56,225 bases of DNA from Enterobacteriaceae bacterium UBA2655 (GTDB lineage Bacteria; Pseudomonadota; Gammaproteobacteria; Enterobacterales; Enterobacteriaceae): NCBI GenBank assembly GCA_002359495.1, contig DENB01000054.1, positions 1-56,225 of the forward strand, read 5' to 3'. A model generated the notes under the pieces. The model saw only the letters and a list, made by a program, of their open reading frames with translations. It ran no database searches and was not told the DNA's origin. The position numbers and the translations under genes are program-made. Below, in pieces: positions 38,764 to 49,756 of the stretch (position 1 is its first letter; each line of letters opens with the position of its first letter).

Positions 38764-41403
38764 TTAAGGTTGACCCGGCTGCGGGATCGCCGTGCCCCAG
38801 TTGCGCCACTCTTTCGGCATCTCGTCCTGCAGCAGGAAATGCTTGTTAGAGGTCGCCTGCGGCGCCAGCGGCACGGTCGGTGGCGTCGCGAACTGAATGC
38901 CGCCGCGGATAAACTGCTGGAAGGTGCCGGTCTTCACCACGCCGCCAATCAGACCGAAATCGAGGTTATAGCCTGAGGCCAGCCAGAACACCGAATTATT
39001 GCGCACCAGGTGCTGATACCGCTTGCTGATGCGCAGGGCGATCTGCACGCGGTCGGCCATGTTGCCGAGCGAGGTGCCGGTTACCGTGCCCACTTCCACG
39101 CCGCGGAACAGCACCGGCGTGCCGACGGAGAGCGAACCGGCTTCGCTGGCGTCGACGTAAATGTTCAGTCCGTTCAGGTAACGCGAATCGGTAATGGTCG
39201 ACTCCTGCAGCTCAAAGGCGCGCACCGGGCGGCCCTTGCCGGGATCAACGTTGACGTAAGGCTGCAACAGCGTCTCCAGATGATTCACCCCGGCGGCGGA
39301 GATCTCCGGCGAGACCACGGAAAAGCGGCTGCCGCTGCGGGCGAAATCCTGCTCATACTCGGGATAGAGCACCGCTTTCGCCACCACTTGGTTTTTATCC
39401 TGGCTCAGCGCCAGCGATTCGATCTGACCAATATTGATGCCCAGATAGCGGATCGGCATGCCGGCGGAGAGCTTGCTGCCGTCATAGGTATGCAGGGTAA
39501 TCTGGCTGCCTACCGCGCGCGCGGCGGTTTCCGACGGGTAGAGCACGCGCTTCTCGCCCTTCGCCGCGCGCGCGCCCGGCATATTATCGAAGCTGATGGC
39601 GCCTTTCAGCGCACGGTTCAGCGGCGAGGCCTGCACCGAAAGTCCGTTGCCGTTGAGCTGAACTTTAGCGCCGCCTTCGGCCCAGAATACGCTCTCCGGC
39701 GTCAGCAGCTTGCGGTATTCCGGCTTGATGTGAACCGACACGTCAAAGGCTTTGGCGCGGGGCGTCACGTCGACAATCTCGCCCACCTGAAACTTACGGT
39801 AAAGCACCACCGATCCGGCCTGGATATCCGGCAGGCTGCCGGCGGTCAGAGTCAGGGTAGTGGACGGGCGATCGCCGATGATGCCTTCCTCCGCTTTCTC
39901 CGCGTCGGCATAGAGCGGATAAGCGGGCTTCACCGCGCCTTGCTTGCCTGGCTCCAGACGAATGCCGCCGTCGACCCATTCACGGGCGCTGGCGCCCAGC
40001 ACCTGCATACCGTCGAGGCCGAACTTCACATCCAGTCGGCTGTTGACGATAAACTTGCTGTCGGCATGCACCAGCTGGCGGTACTCCGGGTTCACCGCCA
40101 CCATAAAGTGCACGCCCTGTTCGTTGAGCTGGCGCGACATCACCTGGCCGATCTGCATGCCGTAGAGCATCAGCGGCTGGCCAGCATCGATGCCGTAGCT
40201 TTCCGGCGCGGTGAGTTTCACCGTCAGCACATCAGGTTTTTGCAGTAACGACTCGTCGGCGGCCAGCACGGTGAAATGATTTTGCGGCTGACCTTCGCCG
40301 GGGATCAATTCAAAGGTGTTGCCGGTCAGCAGGCTGCTAATATTGGGCGCCGTCAGGCTCACCTTCGGGCTGCGCATTTCGATGCGGGTCTCGCTGCGCA
40401 TCAGGCCGACCACCGAAGGATCGATGGTCAGCTCGCCGGTGACTTTTCCGCCGTCATGCAGATCCAGGCGGGTCAGGGTGCCGACCTCCAGCCCCTGATA
40501 CATCAGCGGCGTACGGCCCGCTTTCAGGTTATTGCCGTCCGGCAAATCAAGCGAGATCAACACGCCGCGCTGACTATGCGCTAAATCGGCGTAGAGATTG
40601 TAACTCTGATCGCTGGTCGCCTGTTCGCCGTTATCCGGCGAATCAAAGGCGATGGCGCCGTTAACCAGCGCCGCCAGGCTCACCAGCTTGACCTTAGCGC
40701 CGCTCAGACTGACGTCGGCATCGACGCCGGAGACATTCCAGAAGCGGCTCTGTTTCTTCACCAGGTTGGTAAAGCGCCGCTCGATCAAAACATCAATAGT
40801 GACGCCGTCACTGTTGCTATTGATGCTGTAGTCATAGACGCGACCCACCGGTATTTTGCGGTAATAGACCAGCGAACCGGTATTCAGCGAGCCGAGATCG
40901 GGCGCATGCAGATGAATCAGCAGCTCGCCGGTATTGACGCGATATTTAGGCTGGGTGTCCAGCGCGGTAAAATTCTCGCGCGGCTTGCCGTTGCCCGGCA
41001 TCATGCCGATATAGTTGCCGCCGACCAGCGCATCCAGACCTGAGACACCGGCCAGCGAGGCTTTGGGCGTAACCAGCCAGAACTCTGTATTCTCGCGCAG
41101 CGCATCTTTCATATCGCTTTTAATGCTGGCTTTAATCTGAATAGATCGATAGTCGTCGCTCAGATTGATGCCCTGCACCGTACCGACTTCAACGCCTTGA
41201 TAGCGGATCGGCGTCCGTCCCGGCACGATGCCGTCGGCCGACTGGAAGTTGATTGTGACGGTGATGCCCCGCTCCTGATAGTTGGTCCAAAGCAGCCAGC
41301 CGGCAATCAGCAAGGCTATAACGGGCAATAACCAGAACGGGGAAATTTTGCGCTTGTTTCTTACCCTTGCGCTAGTCGGTGTAGTCGGCGTTTCCTGTTG
41401 CAT
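38764..41403 (-). CDS. letB: Lipid transport MCE protein LetB (YebT)
   Basis: LetB forms a long hexameric tunnel of stacked MCE rings from inner to outer membrane and carries lipids. The 879-residue protein has a membrane anchor ([19 protein letters not shown], about 19-37) and seven MCE domains, each opening with a variant of [14 protein letters not shown]: for instance [43 protein letters not shown] and [14 protein letters not shown]. The ATG at 41403 aligns with the E. coli start; another ATG is two codons earlier. It overlaps the end of letA by 32 bases, as a coupled operon. Confidence 0.96.
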   Translation of the reverse strand: MQQETPTTPTSARVRNKRKISPFWLLPVIALLIAGWLLWTNYQERGITVTINFQSADGIVPGRTPIRYQGVEVGTVQGINLSDDYRSIQIKASIKSDMKDALRENTEFWLVTPKASLAGVSGLDALVGGNYIGMMPGNGKPRENFTALDTQPKYRVNTGELLIHLHAPDLGSLNTGSLVYYRKIPVGRVYDYSINSNSDGVTIDVLIERRFTNLVKKQSRFWNVSGVDADVSLSGAKVKLVSLAALVNGAIAFDSPDNGEQATSDQSYNLYADLAHSQRGVLISLDLPDGNNLKAGRTPLMYQGLEVGTLTRLDLHDGGKVTGELTIDPSVVGLMRSETRIEMRSPKVSLTAPNISSLLTGNTFELIPGEGQPQNHFTVLAADESLLQKPDVLTVKLTAPESYGIDAGQPLMLYGMQIGQVMSRQLNEQGVHFMVAVNPEYRQLVHADSKFIVNSRLDVKFGLDGMQVLGASAREWVDGGIRLEPGKQGAVKPAYPLYADAEKAEEGIIGDRPSTTLTLTAGSLPDIQAGSVVLYRKFQVGEIVDVTPRAKAFDVSVHIKPEYRKLLTPESVFWAEGGAKVQLNGNGLSVQASPLNRALKGAISFDNMPGARAAKGEKRVLYPSETAARAVGSQITLHTYDGSKLSAGMPIRYLGINIGQIESLALSQDKNQVVAKAVLYPEYEQDFARSGSRFSVVSPEISAAGVNHLETLLQPYVNVDPGKGRPVRAFELQESTITDSRYLNGLNIYVDASEAGSLSVGTPVLFRGVEVGTVTGTSLGNMADRVQIALRISKRYQHLVRNNSVFWLASGYNLDFGLIGGVVKTGTFQQFIRGGIQFATPPTVPLAPQATSNKHFLLQDEMPKEWRNWGTAIPQPGQP

Positions 41404-42616
41404 GTGCATCCCAGATCAGGCGGCTATCCAGCCACTCAACGGCCATAATGGTCAGGATCACCGCCGCGCCGAAATAGAAGGCGGCAGGTCCCATGGTAAA
41501 AGCCAGCAGCTGATCGCGATTGACCAGCGACATGGTTAACGAAATCACAAACAGGTCGAGCATCGACCAACGGCCTACCCAGGTCACCACGCGCAGCAGA
41601 CGGATGCGCGTTTTCAAACCCTGTTCGCATTTAAAGTGAATGCTGAGCAGCAGCGTCAACATCACCAGCACTTTGGTGAAAGGCACCAGAATACTGGCGA
41701 CGAACACCACCGCGGCGACCGGAATATTGCCGGAGGCGAGCGACAGAATGCCGGAAAAAATCGTGTCCTCCTGACGCGCGCCGTTAAGGTATATCACTGA
41801 AATCGGCAGCAGGTTGGCGGGGATCAGCAGCACGATCGACGCGATTAACGCCGCCCAGGATTTTTGCAGGCTGTGGCGGCGGCGGAAGTCGAGCGGCGTA
41901 TGGCAGCGGGGACAGCGGCCGCGGCTGTCCGGCAGGCCCGTGTGGTGGCAGTTAAGACAGACCTGAAGTTTGTCCGGCGAGACGTCCGGCAACGGCTGCG
42001 GGTAAAAACGGTGCCAGAGCTGCTCCATATTCAGGTGGATCAGCGTCACCAGGCTGAGCAGGGTCAGCGCTACGTAGGCGATCAGGCCGTAGCCCATTTC
42101 CAGCGAGGCGTAGTCCTGCACCTTGATCGACGCCACCGCGATGCCCACCAGGTAGATATCGAGCATGACCCACTCTTTCAGACGTTCGAGCATCAGCAGC
42201 ACCGGACGCAAATTCATTCCCAGCTGCTGGCCTATCCAGAGATAGCCGATCGCGGCAACCAGCGTGACGGGCGCGCCGATGGTGCAAAACGTCACCATCG
42301 AGGCGGTAAGAATATCGCCTTGCTCTGTCATGCGGATAATCCCTTCCAGCAGGCTGGCGTTGATGCGCATGCCCAGCAGACGGATATCGACCAGCGGCAA
42401 CGAAAAGGCGAAAGGCATCAAGACCAGCAAGGTGACGGCCATCGCGGCCAGGCGGGTCATCGACCAGTCGCGCCCGCTGAGGATTTGCGCATTACAGCGC
42501 GGACAATGCGCCGCCTGGTGCGATTTCACATCCGGTAAGGAAAAAAGGGTATCGCATTGCGGACAACGCTGATAACGTGCGTGGGGCAACACTTGGCTGA
42601 TAGCGTGTATTTTCAT
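41372..42616 (-). CDS. letA: LetA (YebS) membrane partner of LetB
   Basis: LetA is the inner-membrane protein that loads the LetB tunnel with lipids; PqiA-type. The 414 residues hold two halves, each with a zinc-ribbon ([11 protein letters not shown]...HCPRC and VCLNCHHTG...CPRCHTPL) followed by four hydrophobic helices. [20 protein letters not shown] and [16 protein letters not shown] are the duplicated family signatures. The start at 42616 ([18 protein letters not shown]) is favoured because a probable -10 (TACAAT on the minus strand, 42643-42638) lies just upstream; the E. coli protein is about 13 residues longer. It is first in letAB. Confidence 0.93.
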   Translation of the reverse strand: MKIHAISQVLPHARYQRCPQCDTLFSLPDVKSHQAAHCPRCNAQILSGRDWSMTRLAAMAVTLLVLMPFAFSLPLVDIRLLGMRINASLLEGIIRMTEQGDILTASMVTFCTIGAPVTLVAAIGYLWIGQQLGMNLRPVLLMLERLKEWVMLDIYLVGIAVASIKVQDYASLEMGYGLIAYVALTLLSLVTLIHLNMEQLWHRFYPQPLPDVSPDKLQVCLNCHHTGLPDSRGRCPRCHTPLDFRRRHSLQKSWAALIASIVLLIPANLLPISVIYLNGARQEDTIFSGILSLASGNIPVAAVVFVASILVPFTKVLVMLTLLLSIHFKCEQGLKTRIRLLRVVTWVGRWSMLDLFVISLTMSLVNRDQLLAFTMGPAAFYFGAAVILTIMAVEWLDSRLIWDAHATGNADYTD

Positions 42617-42637
42617 AGGGTGATGCAATATTGGCCC

Positions 42638-42651
42638 ATTGTACGTTACAA
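42638..42651 (-). promoter_or_regulatory. letA -10 box inside a small palindrome
   Basis: TACAAT on the minus strand is part of TTGTACGTTACAA (42639-42651; arms TTGTA / TACAA), so a bound protein would cover the -10. No clear -35 was found. Confidence 0.35.
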
Positions 42652-42852
42652 CTCCCGGCATTCGACTGGCTGTGGAATCGCAGGACATTGCTTGTCGGAA
42701 TATTCCTGCGCAATGTCGGTTTTTCCGATCCACAAGCTGTTAAGGGTATAGTAACTAACAGAATGATTCACCTTGTGGCCCTGGATATTTAGTGCTTATT
42801 TTAACGGGCAACGGGACAGGGCGTCCCGGCTGTTAATGGTTATGGTTAAACA

Positions 42853-43353
42853 ATGAACAAAAAAGCTTTTTACGACGATTTAAATCGCGATATGCGCGCT
42901 TTACTGGCTGGCGAAACCTCTTTTCTCGCAGCGCTGGGTAATTGTAGTGCACTGCTGTACGAACGCCTGGAAGGTGTGAACTGGGCAGGGTTTTACCTGT
43001 TGACCGAACCGGAGACGCTGGTGCTGGGACCGTTTCAGGGCAAAATCGCCTGCGTGCGCATTCCGGTGGGCAAGGGCGTTTGCGGTACGGCGCTGGCGGA
43101 AGACAAGGTGCAGCGGGTAGACGACGTTCACGCGTTTCCTGGCCACATCGCCTGCGACGCCGCCAGCAATGCGGAAATTGTGATTCCGCTGAAAGTGAAT
43201 GGCGTTATGGTGGGCGTGTTGGACATTGACAGCACTCTGTATAATCGCTTCGACAACGAGGACGAAGCTGGGCTGGTCGCCATGACGGATGGGCTTTGTG
43301 AAGTGCTTGCTAACAGCGAAATTGAAAAATTTCTTCAGCTGAAACGCAGCTAA
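42853..43353 (+). CDS. msrC: Free methionine-R-sulfoxide reductase
   Basis: MsrC reduces free Met-R-sulfoxide with thioredoxin. The 166-residue GAF-domain protein has the family cysteines in KIACVRIPVGKGVCGTALAE and HIACDAASNAE, and VNWAGFYLL and GVLDIDS for the GAF pocket. It diverges from letAB. A -10-like TATAGT lies at 42747-42752. A separate proQ promoter follows, so it is probably monocistronic. Confidence 0.95.
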   Translation: MNKKAFYDDLNRDMRALLAGETSFLAALGNCSALLYERLEGVNWAGFYLLTEPETLVLGPFQGKIACVRIPVGKGVCGTALAEDKVQRVDDVHAFPGHIACDAASNAEIVIPLKVNGVMVGVLDIDSTLYNRFDNEDEAGLVAMTDGLCEVLANSEIEKFLQLKRS

Positions 43354-43366
43354 TCGACTGGATCGC

Positions 43367-43395
43367 ATGGCATTTAGCGATGTTGTCATTATAAT
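43367..43395 (+). promoter_or_regulatory. proQ promoter
   Basis: ATGGCA (43367-43372) and a perfect TATAAT (43390-43395) with a 17-base spacer, 55 bases before proQ. Confidence 0.5.
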
Positions 43396-43449
43396 GTCGC
43401 CTGTTCATGCCTGCTGTGGTCGGCAATCCCGTTGTAATCAGGAAATTTC

Positions 43450-44136
43450 ATGGAAAATCAACCTAAGTTGAATAGCAGTAAAGAAGTCATCGCCTTTCTG
43501 GCGGAGCGTTTTCCACACTGCTTTAGCGCCGAGGGTGAAGCGCGCCCGCTTAAAATCGGTATCTTTCAGGACCTTGTGGATCGCGTTCAGGGCGAAATGA
43601 GCCTGAGCAAGACGCAGTTGCGCTCCGCTTTGCGCCTGTATACCTCAAGCTGGCGTTACCTTTACGGTATTAAAGCAGGCGCGACGCGCGTGGATTTGGA
43701 CGGCAACGCGTGCGGCGTGCTGGACGAACAGCACGTTGAGCATGCGCGCAAGCAGCTGGAAGAGGCGAAAGCGCGCGTCCAGGCGCAGCGCGATCAGCAG
43801 AAGGCGAAGAGGCGCGAAGCCGGCGAAGAGAGCGGCGAACCACGCCGTCCGCGTAAGCCCGCACCGCGTAAGGCCGCTGAAGGTAATGGCGAGCAGAAAC
43901 CGCGTTCTCAGGCTCCCCGCGCTCAGGCGCCGCGCGCTGCGAATCAGGAGCGTAAACCGGCTCCGCGTAAACCCATCACCGATACCTCAACTTTGCAACC
44001 CGGCCAAAATATTAAAGTCAAAGCAGGCAAAAGTGCGATGGACGCCACCGTTCTGGAAGTTTCCAAAGACGGCGTTCGGGTACAGCTCGCTTCCGGCATG
44101 GCAATGATTGTGCGCGCAGAACATTTGCAGTTCTGA
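43450..44136 (+). CDS. proQ: RNA chaperone ProQ
   Basis: ProQ is a global RNA-binding protein for structured sRNAs and mRNA 3' ends and affects ProP. The 228 residues have an N-terminal FinO/ProQ domain (about 1-120: [41 protein letters not shown]), a long basic linker rich in Pro, Arg and Lys (130-180, with repeated RAQAPRA and PRKP motifs), and a C-terminal Tudor-like domain ([20 protein letters not shown]). prc follows after 19 bases with its own site, so proQ-prc is one operon. Confidence 0.97.
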   Translation: MENQPKLNSSKEVIAFLAERFPHCFSAEGEARPLKIGIFQDLVDRVQGEMSLSKTQLRSALRLYTSSWRYLYGIKAGATRVDLDGNACGVLDEQHVEHARKQLEEAKARVQAQRDQQKAKRREAGEESGEPRRPRKPAPRKAAEGNGEQKPRSQAPRAQAPRAANQERKPAPRKPITDTSTLQPGQNIKVKAGKSAMDATVLEVSKDGVRVQLASGMAMIVRAEHLQF

Positions 44137-44155
44137 AACGGAGGCTGACCCCGGC

Positions 44156-46201
44156 ATGAACACCATTTTTAAGATCGGAATGATCGCGGGCCTGCTGTTA
44201 GCAGGCCAGTCATTTGGCGCAGACAACATTACCCGCGCCGACCAGATTCCACAGCTTCACGAAGATCCGCAGCAACCTACCGTCAGCGAACGCGTAACCT
44301 CCCGTTTTACCCGTTCACACTATCGTCAGTTCGATCTCAACCAGGATTTTTCAGCGAAAATTTTCGATCGCTATCTGAACATGTTGGACTACAGCCATAA
44401 CGTGCTGTTGGCGTCCGACGTGGCGCAGTTCGCCGATCGTAAAACCACGCTGGGCGACGAGCTACGCAGCGGCAAGCTGGATCTGTTCTACGATATTTAC
44501 AACCTGGCGCAGAAGCGTCGCTTCGAGCGTTATCAATATGCGCTGAGCGTGTTGAACCGGCCGATGAATTTCAACGGCAACGACACCATCGATATCGATC
44601 GCGCCAAGGCGCCCTGGCCAAAAGACGCCGCCGAGCTGAACGCGCTCTGGGACGCCAAAGTAAAATATGATGAGCTGAATCTCAAACTCACCGGTAAGGA
44701 TGAAAAAGAGATTCGCGATATTTTGACGAAACGCTACAACTTCGCCATTCGTCGTCTGGCGCAGAGCAACAGCGAGGACGTTTTCCAGCTGGCGATGAAC
44801 GCCTTCGCGCATGAAATCGATCCGCACACCAATTACCTGTCGCCGCGCAATACCGAACAGTTCAACACCGAAATGAGCCTCTCGCTGGAAGGCATCGGCG
44901 CGGTGCTGCAGATGGATGAAGATTACACGGTGATCAACTCCATGGTCGCCGGCGGACCGGCCGCCAAGAGCAAATCGATCAGCGTCGGCGACCGCATCGT
45001 CGGCGTCGCTCAGCCGGGCAAGGCGATGGAAGATGTCATCGGCTGGCGTCTTGATGACGTGGTGGCGAAAATCAAAGGACCGAAAGGCAGCAAAGTGCGC
45101 CTTGAGATCCTGCCTGCGGGCAAAGGAACTAAAACCCGCATCGTCACCTTGACGCGCGAGAAAATTCGCCTTGAAGATCGCGCCGTGAAAATGACGGTGC
45201 ATAACGTCGGCAAAGAGAAAGTCGGCGTGCTTGATATTCCGGGCTTCTATGTCGGCCTGACGGACGACGTGAAGGTTCAGCTGCAGAAACTGCAGAAGCA
45301 GAACGTGGACAGCGTGGTAATCGACCTGCGCACCAACGGCGGCGGGGCGCTTACCGAGGCCGTTTCGCTCTCCGGGCTGTTTATTCCCAGCGGCCCGGTA
45401 GTGCAGGTACGCGATAATAACGGCCGCGTGCGTCAGGACAGCGACAGCGACGGCGTGGTCTATTATAAAGGCCCGCTGGTGGTGCTGGTCGACCGCTTCA
45501 GCGCTTCGGCATCCGAAATTTTTGCCGCCGCGATGCAGGATTACGGCCGCGCACTGATTGTCGGCGAGCCGACCTTCGGCAAGGGCACCGTGCAGCAGTA
45601 CCGCTCGCTGAACCGCATTTACGATCAGATGCTGCGTCCCGAATGGCCGGCGCTGGGCTCGGTTCAGTACACCATCCAGAAGTTCTACCGCATTAACGGC
45701 GGCAGCACGCAGCGTAAAGGCGTGACGCCCGATCTGCTGATGCCGACCGGCGTGGAAGCGGCGGAAACCGGCGAGAAGTTCGAAGACAACGCGCTGCCCT
45801 GGGATAGCATCAATGCGGCGGCCTATAGCAAAAGCGGCGATATCAAACCGCTGGTGCCGCAGCTGACCCAGGATCATGAGGCGCGTATCGCCCAGGATCG
45901 CGAGTTCCAGTACATCATGAAAGATATCGCGCGCTATAACGCCCTGAAGGATAAACGCAATATCGTCTCTTTGAATCTGGCTCAGCGTGAAAAGGAAAAT
46001 CACGACGAGGATGCGTTACGTCTTGAGCGCATTAATGCGCGTTATCAGGCGGAAGGCAAAAAACCGCTGAAGAACCTGGACGAACTGCCGAAAGATTACA
46101 AAGAGCCGGATCCCTATCTGGACGAAACGGTAAACATCGCCAACGATCTTGCGCAGCTGGATAAATCTCAGCCGCAGTCGCAGGTCGCCAGCGCGAAATA
46201 A
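44156..46201 (+). CDS. prc: Tail-specific protease Prc (Tsp)
   Basis: Periplasmic protease that recognises C-terminal tails, trims FtsI and degrades MepS with NlpI. The 681-residue precursor starts MNTIFKIGMIAGLLLAGQSF (signal peptide); a frame reaching into proQ is not supported. The PDZ domain is around 240-320 (LEGIGAVLQMDEDYTVINSM), and the Ser-Lys dyad is Ser451 in FSASASEIF and Lys476 in FGKGTVQQ. GGAGG lies nine bases before the ATG. It probably shares the proQ transcript and ends at a strong terminator. Confidence 0.97.
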   Translation: MNTIFKIGMIAGLLLAGQSFGADNITRADQIPQLHEDPQQPTVSERVTSRFTRSHYRQFDLNQDFSAKIFDRYLNMLDYSHNVLLASDVAQFADRKTTLGDELRSGKLDLFYDIYNLAQKRRFERYQYALSVLNRPMNFNGNDTIDIDRAKAPWPKDAAELNALWDAKVKYDELNLKLTGKDEKEIRDILTKRYNFAIRRLAQSNSEDVFQLAMNAFAHEIDPHTNYLSPRNTEQFNTEMSLSLEGIGAVLQMDEDYTVINSMVAGGPAAKSKSISVGDRIVGVAQPGKAMEDVIGWRLDDVVAKIKGPKGSKVRLEILPAGKGTKTRIVTLTREKIRLEDRAVKMTVHNVGKEKVGVLDIPGFYVGLTDDVKVQLQKLQKQNVDSVVIDLRTNGGGALTEAVSLSGLFIPSGPVVQVRDNNGRVRQDSDSDGVVYYKGPLVVLVDRFSASASEIFAAAMQDYGRALIVGEPTFGKGTVQQYRSLNRIYDQMLRPEWPALGSVQYTIQKFYRINGGSTQRKGVTPDLLMPTGVEAAETGEKFEDNALPWDSINAAAYSKSGDIKPLVPQLTQDHEARIAQDREFQYIMKDIARYNALKDKRNIVSLNLAQREKENHDEDALRLERINARYQAEGKKPLKNLDELPKDYKEPDPYLDETVNIANDLAQLDKSQPQSQVASAK

Positions 46202-46223
46202 GCAGGCGACGGGACGAAACACA

Positions 46224-46250
46224 AAGCACCGCGTCGCGGTGCTTTTTTTT
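46224..46250 (+). terminator. Terminator after prc
   Basis: Stem AAGCACCGC / GCGGTGCTT with a GTC loop and a run of T. Confidence 0.9.
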
Positions 46251-46382
46251 GCCCGTTAACCGAACGCGCGACGCGGAAACGAAACGTATCAGCATGGCTA
46301 ATGCGTTTCGTTTCCCTCATCGCGGATTAGCTGTGTCAGAATGTAAAGTTATGTCTTTTTAAGCACTTAAACGTTAAGGTCG

Positions 46383-46411
46383 CTTGAAAAGCTGATGTTT
46401 GACCTTAGGAT
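46383..46411 (+). promoter_or_regulatory. htpX promoter
   Basis: TTGAAA (46384-46389), 16-base spacer, TAGGAT (46406-46411), 48 bases before htpX. CTTGAAA at 46383 also suits a sigma-32 -35, as expected for a heat-shock gene, but the downstream part is a poor CCCCAT match. GTAAAGTTATG upstream (near 46340) is half of a CpxR box. Confidence 0.4.
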
Positions 46412-46458
46412 GTAGATCCGCGTATTAGCGCGCAAACAATTGAGGAAGATTAACCTTT

Positions 46459-47340
46459 ATGATGCGTATTGCTCTTTTCCTGGTCACCAACCTGGCTGTG
46501 ATGTTGGTATTCGGGCTGATCCTCAGCCTGACAGGAATCCGGTCAAGCAGTGTTCAGGGCCTGATGATCATGGCGGGTCTGTTTGGCTTTGGCGGTGCGT
46601 TTGTTTCACTGCTGATGTCTAAATGGATGGCTTTACGCTCCGTCGGCGGTGAGGTCATTGAACAACCCCGTAATGAAACCGAGCGTTGGCTGATGGAGAC
46701 GATAGGGCGTCAGGCGCAACAGGCTGGCATTGCGATGCCGCAGGTCGCCATTTATCACGCGCCTGACATCAATGCGTTCGCCACCGGCGCCCGTCGCGAC
46801 GCGTCGCTGGTCGCGGTCTCGACCGGTTTGCTGCAAAACATGAGTCGCGATGAGGCGGAAGCGGTGCTGGCGCATGAAATCAGCCACATCGCGAACGGCG
46901 ATATGGTGACGATGACGCTGATTCAGGGCATCGTGAACACCTTTGTTATCTTCATCTCGCGCATTATCGCCCAGGTGGCTTCCGGCTTCCTGTCGGGCAA
47001 CCGGGACGATGAAGAGAGCAGCAATGGCAACCCGCTGGTTTACTTTGCGGTGGCTACGGTGCTGGAGCTGGTGTTCGGCATTCTGGCGAGCATCATCACC
47101 ATGTGGTTCTCGCGCCATCGTGAATTCCATGCCGATGCCGGATCCGCCAGGCTGGTGGGGCGCGAGAAAATGATCGCCGCGCTGCAACGTCTGAAAACCA
47201 GCTATGAACCGCAGGAGCCGAGCAGCATGATGGCGTTCTGCATTAACGGTAAAGGCAAATCGCTGAGCGAAATGTTTATGTCTCATCCGCCGTTAGATAA
47301 ACGCATTGAAGCGCTGCGCAGCGGCCAGTATCTGAAGTAA
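46459..47340 (+). CDS. htpX: Membrane heat-shock protease HtpX
   Basis: Zinc metalloprotease of the inner membrane (M48B), part of membrane protein quality control with FtsH. The 293 residues start with two hydrophobic helices ([38 protein letters not shown]), then HEISH (His139, Glu140, His143) and the third ligand in [10 protein letters not shown]. Two more hydrophobic stretches lie between. Length and start match E. coli. It has its own promoter and terminator. Confidence 0.97.
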   Translation: MMRIALFLVTNLAVMLVFGLILSLTGIRSSSVQGLMIMAGLFGFGGAFVSLLMSKWMALRSVGGEVIEQPRNETERWLMETIGRQAQQAGIAMPQVAIYHAPDINAFATGARRDASLVAVSTGLLQNMSRDEAEAVLAHEISHIANGDMVTMTLIQGIVNTFVIFISRIIAQVASGFLSGNRDDEESSNGNPLVYFAVATVLELVFGILASIITMWFSRHREFHADAGSARLVGREKMIAALQRLKTSYEPQEPSSMMAFCINGKGKSLSEMFMSHPPLDKRIEALRSGQYLK

Positions 47341-47351
47341 CCGCGGCAGAC

Positions 47352-47383
47352 AAAAAAGGCGACGGGAATGTCGCCTTTTTTTT
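47352..47383 (+). terminator. Terminator after htpX
   Basis: Stem AAAGGCGAC / GTCGCCTTT with a GGGAAT loop, flanked by A and T runs, so it can also serve the convergent yebQ. Confidence 0.88.
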
Positions 47384-47394
47384 GCCTGCAGGTT

Positions 47395-48774
47395 TTATCC
47401 GGCGACCTGACGTGTCTGCGTCATACGCGCCATGCTGACGACGGCGGCAACCGCTGAAAACGCGCCGGCAAGGATCAGCGAGGCATGCGTGCCATGTTCA
47501 TTAAACAGATTGAACATCAGCGCCACCAGCGCCGCGCCGCTGCTCTGCCCCAGCAAGCGCGCGGTACCGAGCATGCCGCTGGCGCCGCCGCTGCGCTGAC
47601 GCGGCGCGGAGGAGATGATGGTATGGTTATTCGGCGACTGGAACAGGCCGAAGCCGGCACCGCACAACATCATGCGCCAGATAATGTCGCCGTCCTGGGG
47701 GGTTGCAGGCAGAAAGGCGAGCAGGAACAAGCCGGCGGCGAACAGCGCCAGGCCGATGCCGCCTAACAAACCGGCATGGAACCGCTCTATCAGACGACCG
47801 GCGATCGGCGCTAATACCATGGTCGCCAGCGGCCAGGGGGTCAGCAGCAGACCGGTCGCCACCTCATCCCGACCCAGCACGTTTTGCAGAAAGAAGGGCA
47901 GCGATACCATCGCCAGCATCTGGGCGCAGAACGAACAGACCGAGGTGCAGAGCGAAAGAGAAAAGATCGGAATGCGCAGCAGGTCGACCGGCAGCAGCGG
48001 GATCGCCATACCGAGCTGGCGGCGAATAAAGACGTAGCCGACCAGCAGCAGCAGCACGATCTCGACTCCGGTCAGCCAGCCTTCCTGCTTCTGAGCGAAG
48101 CCGCTCAGCGAGGCGATTAACAGGCCAAAGAACAAAGCGTTCATCAGCGCGCTCGGCACGTCGAATTTCTGTCCTTTCGCTTTTTGCGTGTTGTCAGGCA
48201 AATAGCGCAGCGCCAGCCAGAGCGCGACGGCGCCGAGCGGCACATTGATCAGAAACAGCCATTTCCAGCTGGCGACGGAGAGAATCGCGGCGGCGACCGT
48301 AGGCCCGGCGGCGGTCGAAACCGCGACGATCAGCGAATTGATCGCCATGCCGCGTCCCAGATAGCGCTGGGGGTAGATAATGCGAATCAGCGCCGTATTG
48401 ACGCTCATTAACGCCGCGCCGCCGAAGCCCTGCAGCACGCGCGCCAGTGTCAACATGCCCAGCGAAGACGAGAGCGCGCAAAATAACGAGGTGGCGATAA
48501 ACAGGGCCAGCCCCGTCTGGTAAACGCGGCGATAACCCAGCATGTCCCCGAGAAAAGAGAGCGACAGCAGCGAAATGATAATCGCGATTTGGTAAGCGTT
48601 GACGATCCAAATCGATTCCGCGGGGCTGGCGTGCAATTCGCGAGAGATGGTCGGAAGCGCCACGTTAGCGATAGCGCCGTCCAACACCGCCATCATGATA
48701 CCGAGCGCAATGGTAATAATCGCGTAATAACGCTGAGGAACAGGTAAACCGTCCTGAGAAGAAGAGGGTGACAT
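47395..48774 (-). CDS. yebQ: MFS transporter YebQ (DHA2 type)
   Basis: A 459-residue MFS protein with 14 predicted helices (DHA2 group), close to E. coli YebQ along its length. Marks: MMAVLDGAIANVALPTISREL in helix 1 with the conserved Asp, FLGDMLGYRRVYQ as motif A, GFGGAALMSVNTALI and motif C in the VSTAAGPTVAAAILS segment. The repeated QSPNNHTIISSAPRQRSGGAS block is specific to this subgroup. Substrate unknown; a drug exporter is assumed from the family. It diverges from kdgR. Confidence 0.93.
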   Translation of the reverse strand: MSPSSSQDGLPVPQRYYAIITIALGIMMAVLDGAIANVALPTISRELHASPAESIWIVNAYQIAIIISLLSLSFLGDMLGYRRVYQTGLALFIATSLFCALSSSLGMLTLARVLQGFGGAALMSVNTALIRIIYPQRYLGRGMAINSLIVAVSTAAGPTVAAAILSVASWKWLFLINVPLGAVALWLALRYLPDNTQKAKGQKFDVPSALMNALFFGLLIASLSGFAQKQEGWLTGVEIVLLLLVGYVFIRRQLGMAIPLLPVDLLRIPIFSLSLCTSVCSFCAQMLAMVSLPFFLQNVLGRDEVATGLLLTPWPLATMVLAPIAGRLIERFHAGLLGGIGLALFAAGLFLLAFLPATPQDGDIIWRMMLCGAGFGLFQSPNNHTIISSAPRQRSGGASGMLGTARLLGQSSGAALVALMFNLFNEHGTHASLILAGAFSAVAAVVSMARMTQTRQVAG

Positions 48775-48887
48775 AGAGCCAATAAGTGAAGTGAGTGAAT
48801 ATCACCATGCTAATGAATTCATCTGACGAAAGCATCGCATTTTGCAGGAAAAAATTATCAGAGAATATGTCGGGCTCCGTTCTGTAA

Positions 48888-48917
48888 TTGATGCTATCGC
48901 GATCATGCACGTATACT
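48888..48917 (+). promoter_or_regulatory. kdgR promoter
   Basis: TTGATG (48888-48893) and TATACT (48912-48917) with an 18-base spacer, 47 bases before kdgR. Confidence 0.5.
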
Positions 48918-48964
48918 GGCAACCCTGTTCCGTTTTTTCTAAAACAACTTCGAAGGATTGCGCC

Positions 48965-49756
48965 ATGGCTAACGCTGACAACGACAAACAGCCCGATTCC
49001 GTCTCTTCCGTGCTGAAGGTATTCGGTATTCTGCAGGCGCTGGGTGAAGAGCGCGATCATGGCATAACCGAGCTGGCGCAGCGGGTGATGATGTCCAAAA
49101 GCACCGTTTACCGCTTTTTGCAGACCATGAAGTCGTTAGGCTATGTGGCGCAGGAAGGCGAGAGCGAAAAGTACTCTCTTACCCTGAAGCTGTTTGAGCT
49201 GGGCGCCAGAGCCTTGCAAAACGTCGACTTGATCCGCAGCGCCGATATTCAGATGCGCGAGCTGTCGCGCCTGACGAAAGAGACGATTCATCTCGGCGCG
49301 CTGGAAGAGGACAGCATCGTCTATATCCACAAAATTGACTCCCTCTACAACCTGCGTATGTATTCGCGCATCGGCCGCCGCAATCCGCTGCACACCACGG
49401 CAATCGGCAAGGTGTTGCTTGCCTGGCGCGATCGGGACGAAGCGCAGGAGATCCTGAAAGAGGTCGAATTCAGACGCAGCACCGCCAATACCATCACCAG
49501 CCTGAGTGGACTGCTGGAGGTGCTGGATCAGGTTAAGCTGCAGGGATTCGGCGAGGATAATGAAGAGCAGGAAGAGGGGTTGCGCTGTATCGCGGTGCCG
49601 GTATTCGACCGTTTCGGCGTGGTGATCGCCGGGCTGAGCATCTCATTTCCCACCATTCGTTTTTCGGAAGAGGCGAAGCAGGATTACGTTGCGATGCTGC
49701 ACCGCGCGGCCAGAACCCTGTCGCAACAGATGGGCTATCACGACTATCCATTCTGA
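48965..49756 (+). CDS. kdgR: Transcriptional regulator KdgR (IclR family)
   Basis: IclR-type repressor of pectin/hexuronate breakdown genes, released by 2-keto-3-deoxygluconate. The 263 residues have a winged helix (SVSSVLKVFGILQALGEERD, MMSKSTVYRFLQTMKSLGYV, about 10-75) and the IclR effector domain (HLGALEEDSIVYIHKID, GRRNPLHTTAIGKVLLAW, EEGLRCIAVPVFDRFGVV). MANADNDKQPDSVSS fixes the start. Its known target eda lies in this window with a possible operator at 22505. Confidence 0.97.
   Translation: MANADNDKQPDSVSSVLKVFGILQALGEERDHGITELAQRVMMSKSTVYRFLQTMKSLGYVAQEGESEKYSLTLKLFELGARALQNVDLIRSADIQMRELSRLTKETIHLGALEEDSIVYIHKIDSLYNLRMYSRIGRRNPLHTTAIGKVLLAWRDRDEAQEILKEVEFRRSTANTITSLSGLLEVLDQVKLQGFGEDNEEQEEGLRCIAVPVFDRFGVVIAGLSISFPTIRFSEEAKQDYVAMLHRAARTLSQQMGYHDYPF

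Noticed and set aside
39010..40248. A 412-codon open frame antisense to letB
   Set aside because: Shadow of the repetitive MCE domains of letB; no ribosome site or likeness.
43800..43980. Repetitive CGCGTAAG/CCGCGT stretch in proQ
   Set aside because: Codes for the basic, Pro/Arg-rich linker normal for ProQ.
44462..46003. A 513-codon open frame antisense to prc
   Set aside because: Same reason; prc is certain on the plus strand over its full length and the antisense product resembles nothing.
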